Both the position numbers and the translations under genes were made by a program. From an uncultured Bacilli bacterium (GTDB lineage: Bacteria; Bacillota_I; Bacilli_A; RF39; UBA660): DNA of 64,000 bases. Shown in pieces: positions 17,875-26,031 of this stretch (within the stretch, counting starts at the first letter, position 1; each line of letters opens with the position of its first letter). The notes beneath the pieces were generated by a model, which did not search any database, was not told the DNA's origin, and saw only the letters and a program-made list of their open reading frames with translations. The stretch covers positions 62,001-126,000 of the forward strand of contig CAKOZD010000001.1 in the NCBI GenBank assembly GCA_934131175.1, given 5' to 3'.

Positions 17875-18784
17875 TATTCATGAAAATGAACACGAAGGAG
17901 AAATACCTAAAAGAAGAGCGTTAGGAAGAGGTTTGGAAGAATTATTTAGTAGTGAAGTACTTGATTATAGTTCAGTTGAAAAACAAATTGTAGAAGAAAC
18001 ATCAAAAGATGAAATAGTAAACATAAAATTAAGTGAACTTAGAAGTAATCCATATCAGCCAAGAAAAATTTTTGATGAAAAAGCTTTGGAAGAACTTGCT
18101 AATTCAATTAAAGAACATGGCGTTTTCCAACCAATAATTGTAAAAAAATCAATTAAAGGCTATGAAATAATAGCAGGTGAGCGAAGAGTTAAAGCATCAC
18201 TTATGGCAGGGTTAACAGAAATTCCAGCAATTGTTAGAGATTTTAATGATACTCAGATGATGGAGATTGCTTTACTTGAAAACTTACAAAGAGAAAACTT
18301 AACAGCTATAGAAGAAGCCAATGCTTATAAAAAATTACAAGATACTCTTGGTTTGACACAAGAACAATTAGCAAATAGACTTGGAAAAAGTAGAAGTCAT
18401 GTAACTAATATGTTAGGTCTTCTAAATTTACCAGAAACAATCCAAAGTGATATAAATGATAAAAAAATCACTATGGGACATGCAAGAGTTCTAAGTAAAT
18501 TACAAGATAAAGTACAACAAGCAGAATTAGAAGAAAAAGTAATTTCAGAAGGAATGAGTGTTAGAGAATTAGAAGAATTAACACAAGCTCCAAAAATAAT
18601 AAAAACAAACCCACAGAAACCAAAAATAAGAGAAAATAATGAATATAGTTACTTACAAGAGGAGTTAAGTGAAAAATTAGGAACAAAAGTTATAGTTAAG
18701 AAAAATAAATTAGAAATAAGTTTTGTTAATGGAAATGATTTAAATAGACTATTAGAATTAATGCATATAGAGGTTGGAAAGTAA
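17852..18784 (+). CDS. parB: Chromosome partitioning protein ParB/Spo0J
   Basis: A 310-aa ParB. An N-terminal ParA-contact segment has RRALGRGLEELF; CTPase boxes are NPYQPR and GERRVKA; the helix-turn-helix has KSRSHVTN and MGHAR, so the Arg and Gly specificity positions are ParB-type, unlike its Noc paralogue here. A C-terminal dimerisation region follows. The start is ambiguous among TTG 17843, ATG 17852 and ATG 17861; I took 17852. It should load at parS sites, but I saw none in this window. Confidence 0.93.
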   Translation: MKEMEINNIHENEHEGEIPKRRALGRGLEELFSSEVLDYSSVEKQIVEETSKDEIVNIKLSELRSNPYQPRKIFDEKALEELANSIKEHGVFQPIIVKKSIKGYEIIAGERRVKASLMAGLTEIPAIVRDFNDTQMMEIALLENLQRENLTAIEEANAYKKLQDTLGLTQEQLANRLGKSRSHVTNMLGLLNLPETIQSDINDKKITMGHARVLSKLQDKVQQAELEEKVISEGMSVRELEELTQAPKIIKTNPQKPKIRENNEYSYLQEELSEKLGTKVIVKKNKLEISFVNGNDLNRLLELMHIEVGK

Positions 18785-18785
18785 A

Positions 18786-19598
18786 ATGCTTGATATATTA
18801 GGGTTTAAAATAAATATTATTCAATTAATATTACCAATTGTATATATAACAGTTGGTTCAATATTATTTAGAGTATTAAAAAAATTAATATTAAGAGCAA
18901 CGACTAAGAAAACCTTTATTAGGAAAGAACAACAACAAAAAATTAAAACTATAAGAAGCTTAATAGTAAACATAATAAAATATACAATAGTAATAATAGT
19001 ACTTCTAGCAATACTTGCTAACTTTGGTATAAATGTAAAATCAATTTTAGCAGGACTAGGTATTGGAACTGCTTTAGTAGGACTTGCATTTCAAGATTTA
19101 GCAAAAGACCTTATTGCAGGATTCTCTATCATTACAGAAGGAGAATATGAAGTAGGAGATACTATAGAAGTAGATGGATTTATGGGTGAAGTCGTTTCCA
19201 TAGGTTTAAGAACAACAAGAATTAAGAATTTTAAAGGTGCTACAAAAATAATAGCAAATCATTACATGGACAATTTAATAAATTATAGTAATAATAATTC
19301 ATTAGCAGTTGTTGATGTTGGTATAGCATATGAAAATAATGAAGATGAAATAGAAAAAGTATTTGATAAATTATTCAAAAGACTTAATGGTAACATAAAA
19401 GATGCTACAAAAGATTTAGAATTATGGGGTGTAAATGAACTTGCTGATTCATCAGTAGTCTACAGAGTCGTAGTAGAAACTAACCCAACTAAACAATTTG
19501 CCGTGGAAAGATTTTTAAGAAAAGAAATAAAAAAGGAGTTTGATCAAGCAGGAATAAAGATTCCTTATCAACAAATCGAGGTGCATAATGGAAAATAA
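18786..19598 (+). CDS. Small-conductance mechanosensitive channel (MscS family)
   Basis: A 270-aa membrane protein with three N-terminal membrane segments. The pore helix region is AGLGIGTALVGLAFQDLAKD, with the Gly/Ala packing of MscS TM3, followed by the beta domain EGEYEVGDTIEVDGFMGEV. Such channels open under membrane tension to release solutes. This short YkuT-like form is often found right after parB in Firmicutes. The ATG at 18786 follows parB by 1 nt; it overlaps the next gene by 11 nt. Confidence 0.92.
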   Translation: MLDILGFKINIIQLILPIVYITVGSILFRVLKKLILRATTKKTFIRKEQQQKIKTIRSLIVNIIKYTIVIIVLLAILANFGINVKSILAGLGIGTALVGLAFQDLAKDLIAGFSIITEGEYEVGDTIEVDGFMGEVVSIGLRTTRIKNFKGATKIIANHYMDNLINYSNNNSLAVVDVGIAYENNEDEIEKVFDKLFKRLNGNIKDATKDLELWGVNELADSSVVYRVVVETNPTKQFAVERFLRKEIKKEFDQAGIKIPYQQIEVHNGK

Positions 19599-19791
19599 AG
19601 ATTATAAGTTAGGTTCGATTGTAATCATGAAAAAGCAACATCCATGTGGCACAAATGAATGGGAAGTAGTTCGGGTAGGAGCGGATATAAAAATAAAATG
19701 TTTAAATTGTGGAAGAACAGTTTTAATTCCTAGAATAGACTTTAATAAAAAACTGAAAAAGATTAAAGATGTAGGAGGAGAAACATGTTAG
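19588..19791 (+). CDS. DUF951 family protein
   Basis: A 67-aa protein beginning with a basic, SH3-like segment (GSIVIMKKQHPCGTNEWEVVRVGADIKIKC) and ending with CLNCGRTVLIPR. This matches DUF951, a small conserved Firmicutes family of unknown function found beside parB/MscS and ychF. The CPxG-like Cys and the CxxC could bind metal. It overlaps the genes on both sides, so it is part of the same transcript. Confidence 0.85.
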   Translation: MENKDYKLGSIVIMKKQHPCGTNEWEVVRVGADIKIKCLNCGRTVLIPRIDFNKKLKKIKDVGGETC

Positions 19792-21380
19792 AAAAACCAA
19801 AATTAAAATTAAAAAAATTTTATTTTCATCCAATAACCGTATTTATATTTTTAACATTCTTTGTAATGGCACTGAGTGGAATACTTTCACTTTTTCAAGT
19901 ACAAGCAACTTACAATACAATTAATAGTAATACACATGAGTTAGAACCTGTATTACTTTCAGTAGAAAATTTATTTTCATTCGATGGATTAAAATTTCTA
20001 ATAAGTAATGCAGCAGTTAATTTCTTAAGTTTTGCTCCTTTAGGAACATTATTAATATCACTTATTGGATTAACAATAGCTGAAGGAACAGGATTTATTG
20101 AAATGCTAACAAAAAGACATATAAGTAAAGCAAATAAATATGTCTTAACATTTATAATTATATTAATATCAACTATATCTTCATTAATAAATGAAGTAGG
20201 ATATGCAATATTAATACCATTAGTTGCATTAATATACTTTATAAATAATAGAAATCCAATTTTAGGAATAGTTACAGCATTTTGTGGAGTATCATTTGGA
20301 TACGGTGTATCAATATTTGTAGGTTCTACAGAAGTAAACCTTATGGGATATACAAAAATTGCAGCAAGATTAGTAGATGATACAGCTCATATTGCTTTAA
20401 CATCTAACTTAATATTTATAATAGTTGCAACTATAATATTATCAATAGTAGGTACTATCATAATAGAAAAAATAGTAGCACCAAAAATAGGAAAATATAA
20501 AAAGGATGAAGAGTTTGCAAAAACTGAACAATATAGAGTTATAAATATCGAAGAAGAAGAACAAAAACAAATTGAAAAAGATAAATATGAAAATAGAGGT
20601 TTAAGATTTGCTTTAATAGTAGGAATTATAATGCTTTTATTATTTATATATGCATTAATTCCAAATCTTCCATATTCTGGAATGTTACTAGATAAAGATG
20701 CCACTACATATTTAGACCAGTTATTTGGAAAGAATTCTTACTTCCAAGATGGATTTACATATATGGTATCATTAGTATTTATCCTTATGGGTATAGCATA
20801 TGGATTAGGAAGTAAATCAATAAAAAATGATAAAGAAATAATTGAAAATGCTAGTAAAAGATTTACTGGTATTGGAAGTATGATTATTCTTATATTTGTT
20901 GTATCACAATTCATTGCAGTATTTAGAAAAACAAATATTGGTTATATAGTAACAGCATGGTTTGCAACAATTCTAGAGAATATGCAACTTAGTGGAATCC
21001 CATTAGTTTTAATAACATTATTACTAATCGCAATTTCAGGATTCTTCTTAACATCTCCATCAAGTAAATGGATGATATTCTCACCAGTTGTAGTTCCAAT
21101 GTTCATGCAATCAAATCTATCTCCACAATTTGCTCAAATAATTATGAGAGCAGGAGATTCAATGACAAAAGGATTTACACCGTTACTTGCATCATTTGTT
21201 ATTTATATAGGATATTTAAATATTTATAACTTAAATAAAAAGAAACCTTATACTATAAGAAAATCATTAAAATTAATAACACCATACTTTTTAATAATTG
21301 CAGCAACATGGATTCTTATAGTAATTGGATGGTATATTTTAGGATTACCAATAGGACCTGGAGTTGGCCCAACAATTTAA
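19785..21380 (+). CDS. AbgT-family transporter
   Basis: A 531-aa integral membrane protein with about 11-13 hydrophobic segments. AbgT features include the N-terminal HPITVFIFLTFFVMALSG, the region LISNAAVNFLSFAPLGTLL, and the C-terminal TSPSSKWMIFSPVVVPMFM. Characterised members import p-aminobenzoyl-glutamate (AbgT) or act as sulphonamide/PABA efflux pumps (MtrF, YdaH). Substrate here is unknown. GGAGGAG lies 4 nt before the ATG, which overlaps the DUF951 gene by 7 nt. Its place next to ori housekeeping genes is unusual for this family. Confidence 0.85.
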   Translation: MLEKPKLKLKKFYFHPITVFIFLTFFVMALSGILSLFQVQATYNTINSNTHELEPVLLSVENLFSFDGLKFLISNAAVNFLSFAPLGTLLISLIGLTIAEGTGFIEMLTKRHISKANKYVLTFIIILISTISSLINEVGYAILIPLVALIYFINNRNPILGIVTAFCGVSFGYGVSIFVGSTEVNLMGYTKIAARLVDDTAHIALTSNLIFIIVATIILSIVGTIIIEKIVAPKIGKYKKDEEFAKTEQYRVINIEEEEQKQIEKDKYENRGLRFALIVGIIMLLLFIYALIPNLPYSGMLLDKDATTYLDQLFGKNSYFQDGFTYMVSLVFILMGIAYGLGSKSIKNDKEIIENASKRFTGIGSMIILIFVVSQFIAVFRKTNIGYIVTAWFATILENMQLSGIPLVLITLLLIAISGFFLTSPSSKWMIFSPVVVPMFMQSNLSPQFAQIIMRAGDSMTKGFTPLLASFVIYIGYLNIYNLNKKKPYTIRKSLKLITPYFLIIAATWILIVIGWYILGLPIGPGVGPTI

Positions 21381-21385
21381 TGACA

Positions 21386-21412
21386 AAGAGCACTGATTTT
21401 AGTGCTTTTTTA
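21386..21412 (+). terminator. Terminator after AbgT-family gene
   Basis: AGCACT (21389-21394) pairs with AGTGCT (21401-21406) and six U follow. Confidence 0.7.
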
Positions 21413-21424
21413 TTTTGGTATTAT

Positions 21425-21453
21425 TTTACATTAAAGATTATAAATGATATAAT
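21425..21453 (+). promoter_or_regulatory. ychF promoter
   Basis: TTTACA (21425-21430), 17-nt spacer, TATAAT (21448-21453), 28 nt before the ychF start. Confidence 0.65.
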
Positions 21454-21480
21454 ATTGACGAAAGAAAAGAGGTATAAATT

Positions 21481-22581
21481 ATGAGTTTAACAGCAGGAAT
21501 AGTAGGATTACCAAATGTAGGAAAATCAACATTATTTAATGCAATTACAAATCAAAAAATATTAGCAGAAAACTATCCATTTGCAACAATAGAACCAAAT
21601 GTAGGAATAGTTACTGTACCAGATAAAAGAATGGATAAATTAAAAGAAATGTATGAACCAAATAAATTTATTCCAACAGCCTATGAATTTACTGATATAG
21701 CAGGACTTGTAAAAGGAGCAAGTAAGGGTGAAGGACTTGGAAATAAATTCTTATCTCATATAAGAGAGGTAGATGCAATTGTTGAAGTAGTTAGATGCTT
21801 CGATGATGGAAAAATTATCCACGTAGATGGAAATATTGATCCAATAAGAGATATTGAAACTATTAATCTAGAACTTGCAATAGCAGACTTAGATGTAATT
21901 AATGGAAGACTTGAAAGAGTCGCTAAAAAAGCAAGAACAACAAAGAATAAAGATGATATTTTAGAAACAGAAGTTTTAGAAAAATGTAAAAAAGCCTTAG
22001 AAGAAAATACACCAATCAGACAGCTAGACTTAACAGAAGAAGAAAAGAAGGTAATCAAGTCATATAGTTTCTTAACTCAAAAGCCAATAATTTATTTAGC
22101 AAATATTAAAGAGTCAGAATTAGGAAATCCAGATAATATATATGTTGAAAAAGTAAAAGAGTATGCATCACAAGAAAACGCTAGAGTAGTTAGTTTATGT
22201 GCTAAAGTAGAAGAAGATTTAAGTGAACTAAGTAAAGATGAAAAACAAGAAATGTTAGATGCTCTAGGAATAGATGGCTCAGGCTTGGATAAATTAATAA
22301 CTGCAACATATGATATCTTAGGATTAGCAACATATTTTACAGTAGGAAAAGATGAAGTAAGAGCTTGGACATTTAAAAAAGGAATGAATGCCAAACAATG
22401 TGCAGGAATAATTCATACAGATTTTGAAAAAGGATTCATTAGAGCAGAAGTTATGTCATATGAAGACTTAATTGAATGTGGTAGTGAATTAAAAGTAAAG
22501 GAGTCAGGCAAAGCAAGACTAGAAGGAAAAGAATACCTTATGCAAGATGGAGATATTTGCCATTTCAGATTTAATGTGTAG
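21481..22581 (+). CDS. ychF: Redox-regulated ATPase YchF (Obg family)
   Basis: A 366-aa universal P-loop protein that prefers ATP over GTP and binds ribosomes. G1 is GLPNVGKST (7-15), the switch region is DIAGLVKGASKGEGLGNKFL, a helical insertion follows, and the C-terminal TGS domain has WTFKKGMNAKQCAGIIHTDFEKGFIRAEV. Length is normal. GAGG precedes the ATG. Confidence 0.97.
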   Translation: MSLTAGIVGLPNVGKSTLFNAITNQKILAENYPFATIEPNVGIVTVPDKRMDKLKEMYEPNKFIPTAYEFTDIAGLVKGASKGEGLGNKFLSHIREVDAIVEVVRCFDDGKIIHVDGNIDPIRDIETINLELAIADLDVINGRLERVAKKARTTKNKDDILETEVLEKCKKALEENTPIRQLDLTEEEKKVIKSYSFLTQKPIIYLANIKESELGNPDNIYVEKVKEYASQENARVVSLCAKVEEDLSELSKDEKQEMLDALGIDGSGLDKLITATYDILGLATYFTVGKDEVRAWTFKKGMNAKQCAGIIHTDFEKGFIRAEVMSYEDLIECGSELKVKESGKARLEGKEYLMQDGDICHFRFNV

Positions 22582-23356
22582 ATTAGATTCTCAAATAAAA
22601 ATATTTGAAGCAAATAAAAAAGATGGAATAATGAGTAGAAACAAAATATTCTATGATGAAAATTTAACTCAAGATGAGATAAATGAAATATTTAAAGAAA
22701 CAAGAATAAAGCTTGGAGAAAAGCATGGATTTAATGGATTAAAAATGATACAAGCAGTCCAAAAAACAGAAACTAATAATGTAGAATATCCTGATGGAAA
22801 ATATATAAATATTAATGATAAAATATTAACTACAGACGACTATTGGTATTTAAATTTAGAAACAGATATATTAATGATTAGTAATAAATATAAAGGTATT
22901 GTAATAGGAAATATGTGTGCAGATTGTCCGATAGTTATAGCAGAAGATAGAAAAAAGGGAGTAACAGCTCTTGCTCATTGTGGAGCAGCATATATTGATA
23001 GAAATCTCCCATATCAAATAATAGAATCTCTAAAAAAGGAATATAGTAGTAATTCAGAGGATATTTATGTGTATATATCAAGTGGAGCTAAAAAAGAGAA
23101 TTTTATATATGATACATACCCACATTGGGCTAAAAATGATAATGTTTGGGTGGATTGCATAAATAAAAAAGATAATAAATATCAAATTGACATGTATAAA
23201 GCAATAATTAATCAACTAAAAAAGCAAGAAATAAAGAATATAGAAATAAATGAAATCGATACTGTAACTAATCAAGATTATGCCTCTCATTACTGTAGGA
23301 TAAGAGGTCAAGAAAATAAATCCGGACAAAATTTTGTTGGTTTCTTTTATAAATAA
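22574..23356 (+). CDS. YfiH/PgeF-family (laccase-domain) protein
   Basis: About 260 aa with the Cu-oxidase_4/YfiH fold. The signature CADCPIVIAEDRKKGVTALAH carries the metal Cys and His, and a third His lies near DYASHYCRIRGQENKSGQNF. Family members were called polyphenol oxidases but are now known as zinc purine nucleoside phosphorylases/adenosine deaminases or peptidoglycan-editing factors. The typical HxGW after the second ligand is replaced by HCGAAY, a divergent form. The start is uncertain: ATG 22574 overlaps ychF by 8 nt; ATG 22631 is an alternative. Confidence 0.82.
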   Translation: MCRLDSQIKIFEANKKDGIMSRNKIFYDENLTQDEINEIFKETRIKLGEKHGFNGLKMIQAVQKTETNNVEYPDGKYININDKILTTDDYWYLNLETDILMISNKYKGIVIGNMCADCPIVIAEDRKKGVTALAHCGAAYIDRNLPYQIIESLKKEYSSNSEDIYVYISSGAKKENFIYDTYPHWAKNDNVWVDCINKKDNKYQIDMYKAIINQLKKQEIKNIEINEIDTVTNQDYASHYCRIRGQENKSGQNFVGFFYK

Positions 23357-23357
23357 C

Positions 23358-23453
23358 TAGACAAAAAAAGAGACTTTTGTTATAATACGTTCGAGTATTT
23401 AAAAATACTCCTTGCTGTTTTAACAGCCAAAAGTCCAAAAGGAGGTGCAAATA
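23358..23453 (+). promoter_or_regulatory. rpsF promoter and structured leader
   Basis: TAGACA (23358-23363), 17-nt spacer, TATAAT (23381-23386). The leader of about 60 nt carries GAGTATTT/AAATACTC and GCTG/CAGC hairpins before AGGAGGTG. S6:S18 autoregulatory leaders are known upstream of rpsF in many bacteria, but I did not see the diagnostic CCG bulge, so that identity is unproven. Confidence 0.6.
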
Positions 23454-23744
23454 ATGAACAAATATGAAATTATGTTTATCGTAAGACCAGACATGGAAGA
23501 AGCAGAAATCAAAAAGACTGCTGAAAACATGAAAAAAGTATTAACTGATGCAGGAGCAAAGGTTATGGAAGAAAAAGCAATGGGTCAAAGAGAATTAGCT
23601 TATGAAATTAATAAGTTCAACACTGGATACTATTTCTTATTCGTAGTAGAAGCTGATAGTAAGAGTGAACAAGAATTTAATCGTGTTGCTAGAATTAATG
23701 AAAGTCTACTTCGTCATATCGTTGTTAGAGTAGAAGATAAGTAA
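23454..23744 (+). CDS. rpsF: 30S ribosomal protein S6
   Basis: A 96-aa protein; MNKYEIMFIVRPDMEE at the N-terminus and the central MGQRELAYEINKFNTGYYF are S6 signatures. It binds S18 on the 30S platform. The ATG at 23454 follows AGGAGGTG. First gene of rpsF-ssb-rpsR. Confidence 0.96.
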   Translation: MNKYEIMFIVRPDMEEAEIKKTAENMKKVLTDAGAKVMEEKAMGQRELAYEINKFNTGYYFLFVVEADSKSEQEFNRVARINESLLRHIVVRVEDK

Positions 23745-23760
23745 GAAAAAGAGGTAATTT

Positions 23761-24252
23761 ATGAACAAAGTTGTTTTAATAGGAAGATTAACAAGAGATC
23801 CTGAATTAAGATATACAGGTAATAATACTCCAGTTGCATCTTTTTCACTAGCTGTAAATAGAAACTATTCAAACCAACAAGGAGAAAGAGAAGCTGATTT
23901 TATTAATATCGTTGTTTGGAGAAAACAAGCTGAAAATGTAAAAAATTATCTTACACAAGGTAGTCAAGTAGCAATAGATGGTAGACTTCAAACTAGAACA
24001 TATGATGATCAAAATGGTCAAAGAAGATATATTACTGAAGTAATTGCTGATAACGTTGAATTTTTAGGATCAAGAAATTCCTCAAATAATTCTAATAATA
24101 TGAATAATACAAGTTCTGCAACAACAACTGCAGGACCAACACCTTATGATTTTGCAGATAATGCAAGTCCAAAAGGTACAGACGTAGATAGTAATCCATT
24201 TGCTGATTTTGGTGCAAACATTGAAATTAGTGATGATGAATTACCTTTCTAA
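23761..24252 (+). CDS. ssb: Single-stranded DNA-binding protein
   Basis: A 163-aa SSB: an OB-fold (1-about 105) starting MNKVVLIGRLTRDPELRYT, then an Asn/Ser/Thr-rich linker, and the acidic tip DDELPF that recruits partner proteins. It protects single-stranded DNA in replication, repair and uptake. It sits between rpsF and rpsR, as in most Firmicutes. In B. subtilis ssbA is also induced by ComK, relevant given the comK gene here. Confidence 0.96.
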   Translation: MNKVVLIGRLTRDPELRYTGNNTPVASFSLAVNRNYSNQQGEREADFINIVVWRKQAENVKNYLTQGSQVAIDGRLQTRTYDDQNGQRRYITEVIADNVEFLGSRNSSNNSNNMNNTSSATTTAGPTPYDFADNASPKGTDVDSNPFADFGANIEISDDELPF

Positions 24253-24272
24253 TATAAAAAAGGAGGATTAAC

Positions 24273-24488
24273 ATGGCAGAATTCAATCGTAGAAAGAAAA
24301 AAGTATGTGCAATGTGTACTGGAAAAAATGTTGATTGGAAAGACACAGAAACATTAAGAAGATATACAAATGAAAAAGGTAAAATTTTACCAAGACGTGT
24401 TACAGGAAACTGTGCTGAACACCAAAGATTTATTTCAAAACAAATTAAAAGAGCACGTGCAATAGCATTAATGCCTTATTCAAGATAA
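24273..24488 (+). CDS. rpsR: 30S ribosomal protein S18 (zinc-binding form)
   Basis: A 71-aa S18 with RRKKKVCAMC near the start and TGNCAEHQRFISKQIKRARAIALMPY. CxxC plus the later Cys and His suggest the zinc-binding (C+) version. It partners S6. AGGAGG precedes the ATG. A strong terminator follows. Confidence 0.95.
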   Translation: MAEFNRRKKKVCAMCTGKNVDWKDTETLRRYTNEKGKILPRRVTGNCAEHQRFISKQIKRARAIALMPYSR

Positions 24489-24516
24489 AATAAATGTAGG
24501 AAACTACATTTTTTTA
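24489..24516 (+). terminator. rpsR terminator
   Basis: AAATGTAG (24492-24499), GAAA tetraloop, CTACATTT (24504-24511), then U-tract. Confidence 0.85.
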
Positions 24517-24538
24517 TTGTTTATAGAAGTCGTAGTAT

Positions 24539-24567
24539 TAGACAAACATAATGATTTATTATATAAT
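24539..24567 (+). promoter_or_regulatory. Promoter of the DHH phosphodiesterase gene
   Basis: TAGACA (24539-24544), 17-nt spacer, TATAAT (24562-24567); same -35 variant as the rpsF promoter. Confidence 0.65.
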
Positions 24568-24593
24568 GATAGTAAGACTTTATAGGAGGTACT

Positions 24594-25577
24594 ATGGGAA
24601 TTATTAAAGAAAGAAGAAAACTAAATAGTGCAATTAGAAATGCCAAAAATATATTTTTAATGGCACATAAAAACTTAGATTTAGATGCTCTAGGAAGTCA
24701 AATTGGAATGTATATGATTCTTAAAAAAAAGAAAAAGAATTGTTTCATAATAATAGATGACAAAGAACATGAAGCAGGAGTAGAAAAAGTATTAAGAGAA
24801 TTAGATGGCGTAATGAATAGAATAAAAAGTAGCCAAATAGAAGAAAATTTATATCCGAGAAGTTCTAAAAATCTTTTAATAATTTTAGATACTAATAAAA
24901 CTGAACTAGTTCAAAGCAAAGAAGCATTAAATAAAATAAGTAAAAAGATTGTAATAGATCATCATGATTTAGGAAAAACAACAATAAAGGATGCTGAAAT
25001 AATAGACGATACAAAAGTATCAAGTACATGTGAAATGATTACAAGTTTAATTGAATATTATGATGTAGAATTAGATTCATATTATGCAACAATCCTTTTA
25101 TCAGGAATTGTATTAGATACTAATAATTACACTTTAAATACAAGTGCAGAAACGTATTATTCATCATATTATTTGGCATCACTAGGAGCAAGTGCTAAGA
25201 AAGTACAATATTTATTAAAACAAGATATTGATGAATATACAGAACGTCAAAAATTGATGGCCGATATTGAAACAATAGATGAAAAAATTGCTTTTACAAA
25301 AGCAAGTGCCAATACAATATATAGAAGAGAAGATTTAGCAAAAGTTGCGGATACATTATTATTCTTTAATAACATCGAAGCATCATTTGTAATTGGAAAA
25401 TTAAGCAAAGATACAGTTGGTTTGAGTGCAAGAAGCTTAGGAAACTACGATATTGGAAAAATATTAAAGAAGTTTGGTGGCGGAGGAGATGCCAACGCTG
25501 GAGCAGCTGTAATTGAAAAAACAACAATTTCAAAAGTAGAGCAAGAATTAAAAAAGCTTTTAAAGGAAGGTGAATAA
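24594..25577 (+). CDS. GdpP-type DHH/DHHA1 phosphodiesterase lacking sensor domains
   Basis: A 327-aa protein equal to the catalytic half of GdpP, the c-di-AMP phosphodiesterase. It has MAHKNLDLDALGS (DHH motif I region, about 23-35), ILDTNK, the DHHD motif, SSTCEMITSLIEYY, and the DHHA1 motif FGGGGDANAGAA. The two membrane helices, PAS and degenerate GGDEF domains of GdpP (about 300 aa) are absent. Its location just before rplI and dnaB matches gdpP (yybT). It may degrade c-di-AMP, pApA or nanoRNA as DhhP/NrnA proteins do. It overlaps no gene; rplI starts 1 nt after its stop. Confidence 0.85.
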   Translation: MGIIKERRKLNSAIRNAKNIFLMAHKNLDLDALGSQIGMYMILKKKKKNCFIIIDDKEHEAGVEKVLRELDGVMNRIKSSQIEENLYPRSSKNLLIILDTNKTELVQSKEALNKISKKIVIDHHDLGKTTIKDAEIIDDTKVSSTCEMITSLIEYYDVELDSYYATILLSGIVLDTNNYTLNTSAETYYSSYYLASLGASAKKVQYLLKQDIDEYTERQKLMADIETIDEKIAFTKASANTIYRREDLAKVADTLLFFNNIEASFVIGKLSKDTVGLSARSLGNYDIGKILKKFGGGGDANAGAAVIEKTTISKVEQELKKLLKEGE

Positions 25578-25578
25578 A

Positions 25579-26019
25579 ATGGAAGTAATTTTCATAAAAG
25601 ATTTAAAAAATCAAGGAAAAAAAGGACAAGTAAAGAATGTAAAAGATGGTTATGCAGAAAATTATTTAATTAAAAATGGTTATGCAGTAAAGAAAACAAA
25701 AGAAAATTTACTTAAACTAAATCAAGAACAAACAAAAAAAGCTAAAGAAGACGCTGCAAATAAAGAAGAAGCAAAAATTTTAAAAGAAAAACTTTCAAAG
25801 GTAACCTTAGAATTTAAAGTAAAAACAGGAGAAGGAGATAGAGTTTTTGGAAGTATAAGTATTAAACAAATAAAAGATGAATTAGCAAAACAAGGTTATA
25901 AAATAGAAAAGAGTGCTATTGAATTAACAAGCAATATTTCATCATTAGGATTTCATAATGTAAATATAAACTTATATCCAGAAATAACTGCTCAAATAAA
26001 AGTTCATGTTATTAAGTAG
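25579..26019 (+). CDS. rplI: 50S ribosomal protein L9
   Basis: A 146-aa L9: N-terminal MEVIFIKDLKNQGKKGQVKNVKDGYAENYLIKNGYA, a long connecting helix and a C-terminal domain ending in IKVHVI. The ATG at 25579, after AAGGAAGGTG, is preferred over an upstream in-frame start at 25570 that lies inside the preceding gene. Confidence 0.96.
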   Translation: MEVIFIKDLKNQGKKGQVKNVKDGYAENYLIKNGYAVKKTKENLLKLNQEQTKKAKEDAANKEEAKILKEKLSKVTLEFKVKTGEGDRVFGSISIKQIKDELAKQGYKIEKSAIELTSNISSLGFHNVNINLYPEITAQIKVHVIK

Positions 26020-26031
26020 AGGTGATTTATT

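Noticed and set aside
23387..23453. Confident call of an S6:S18 leader RNA
   Set aside because: Hairpins are present but the diagnostic CCG bulge was not seen; kept only as a structured leader.
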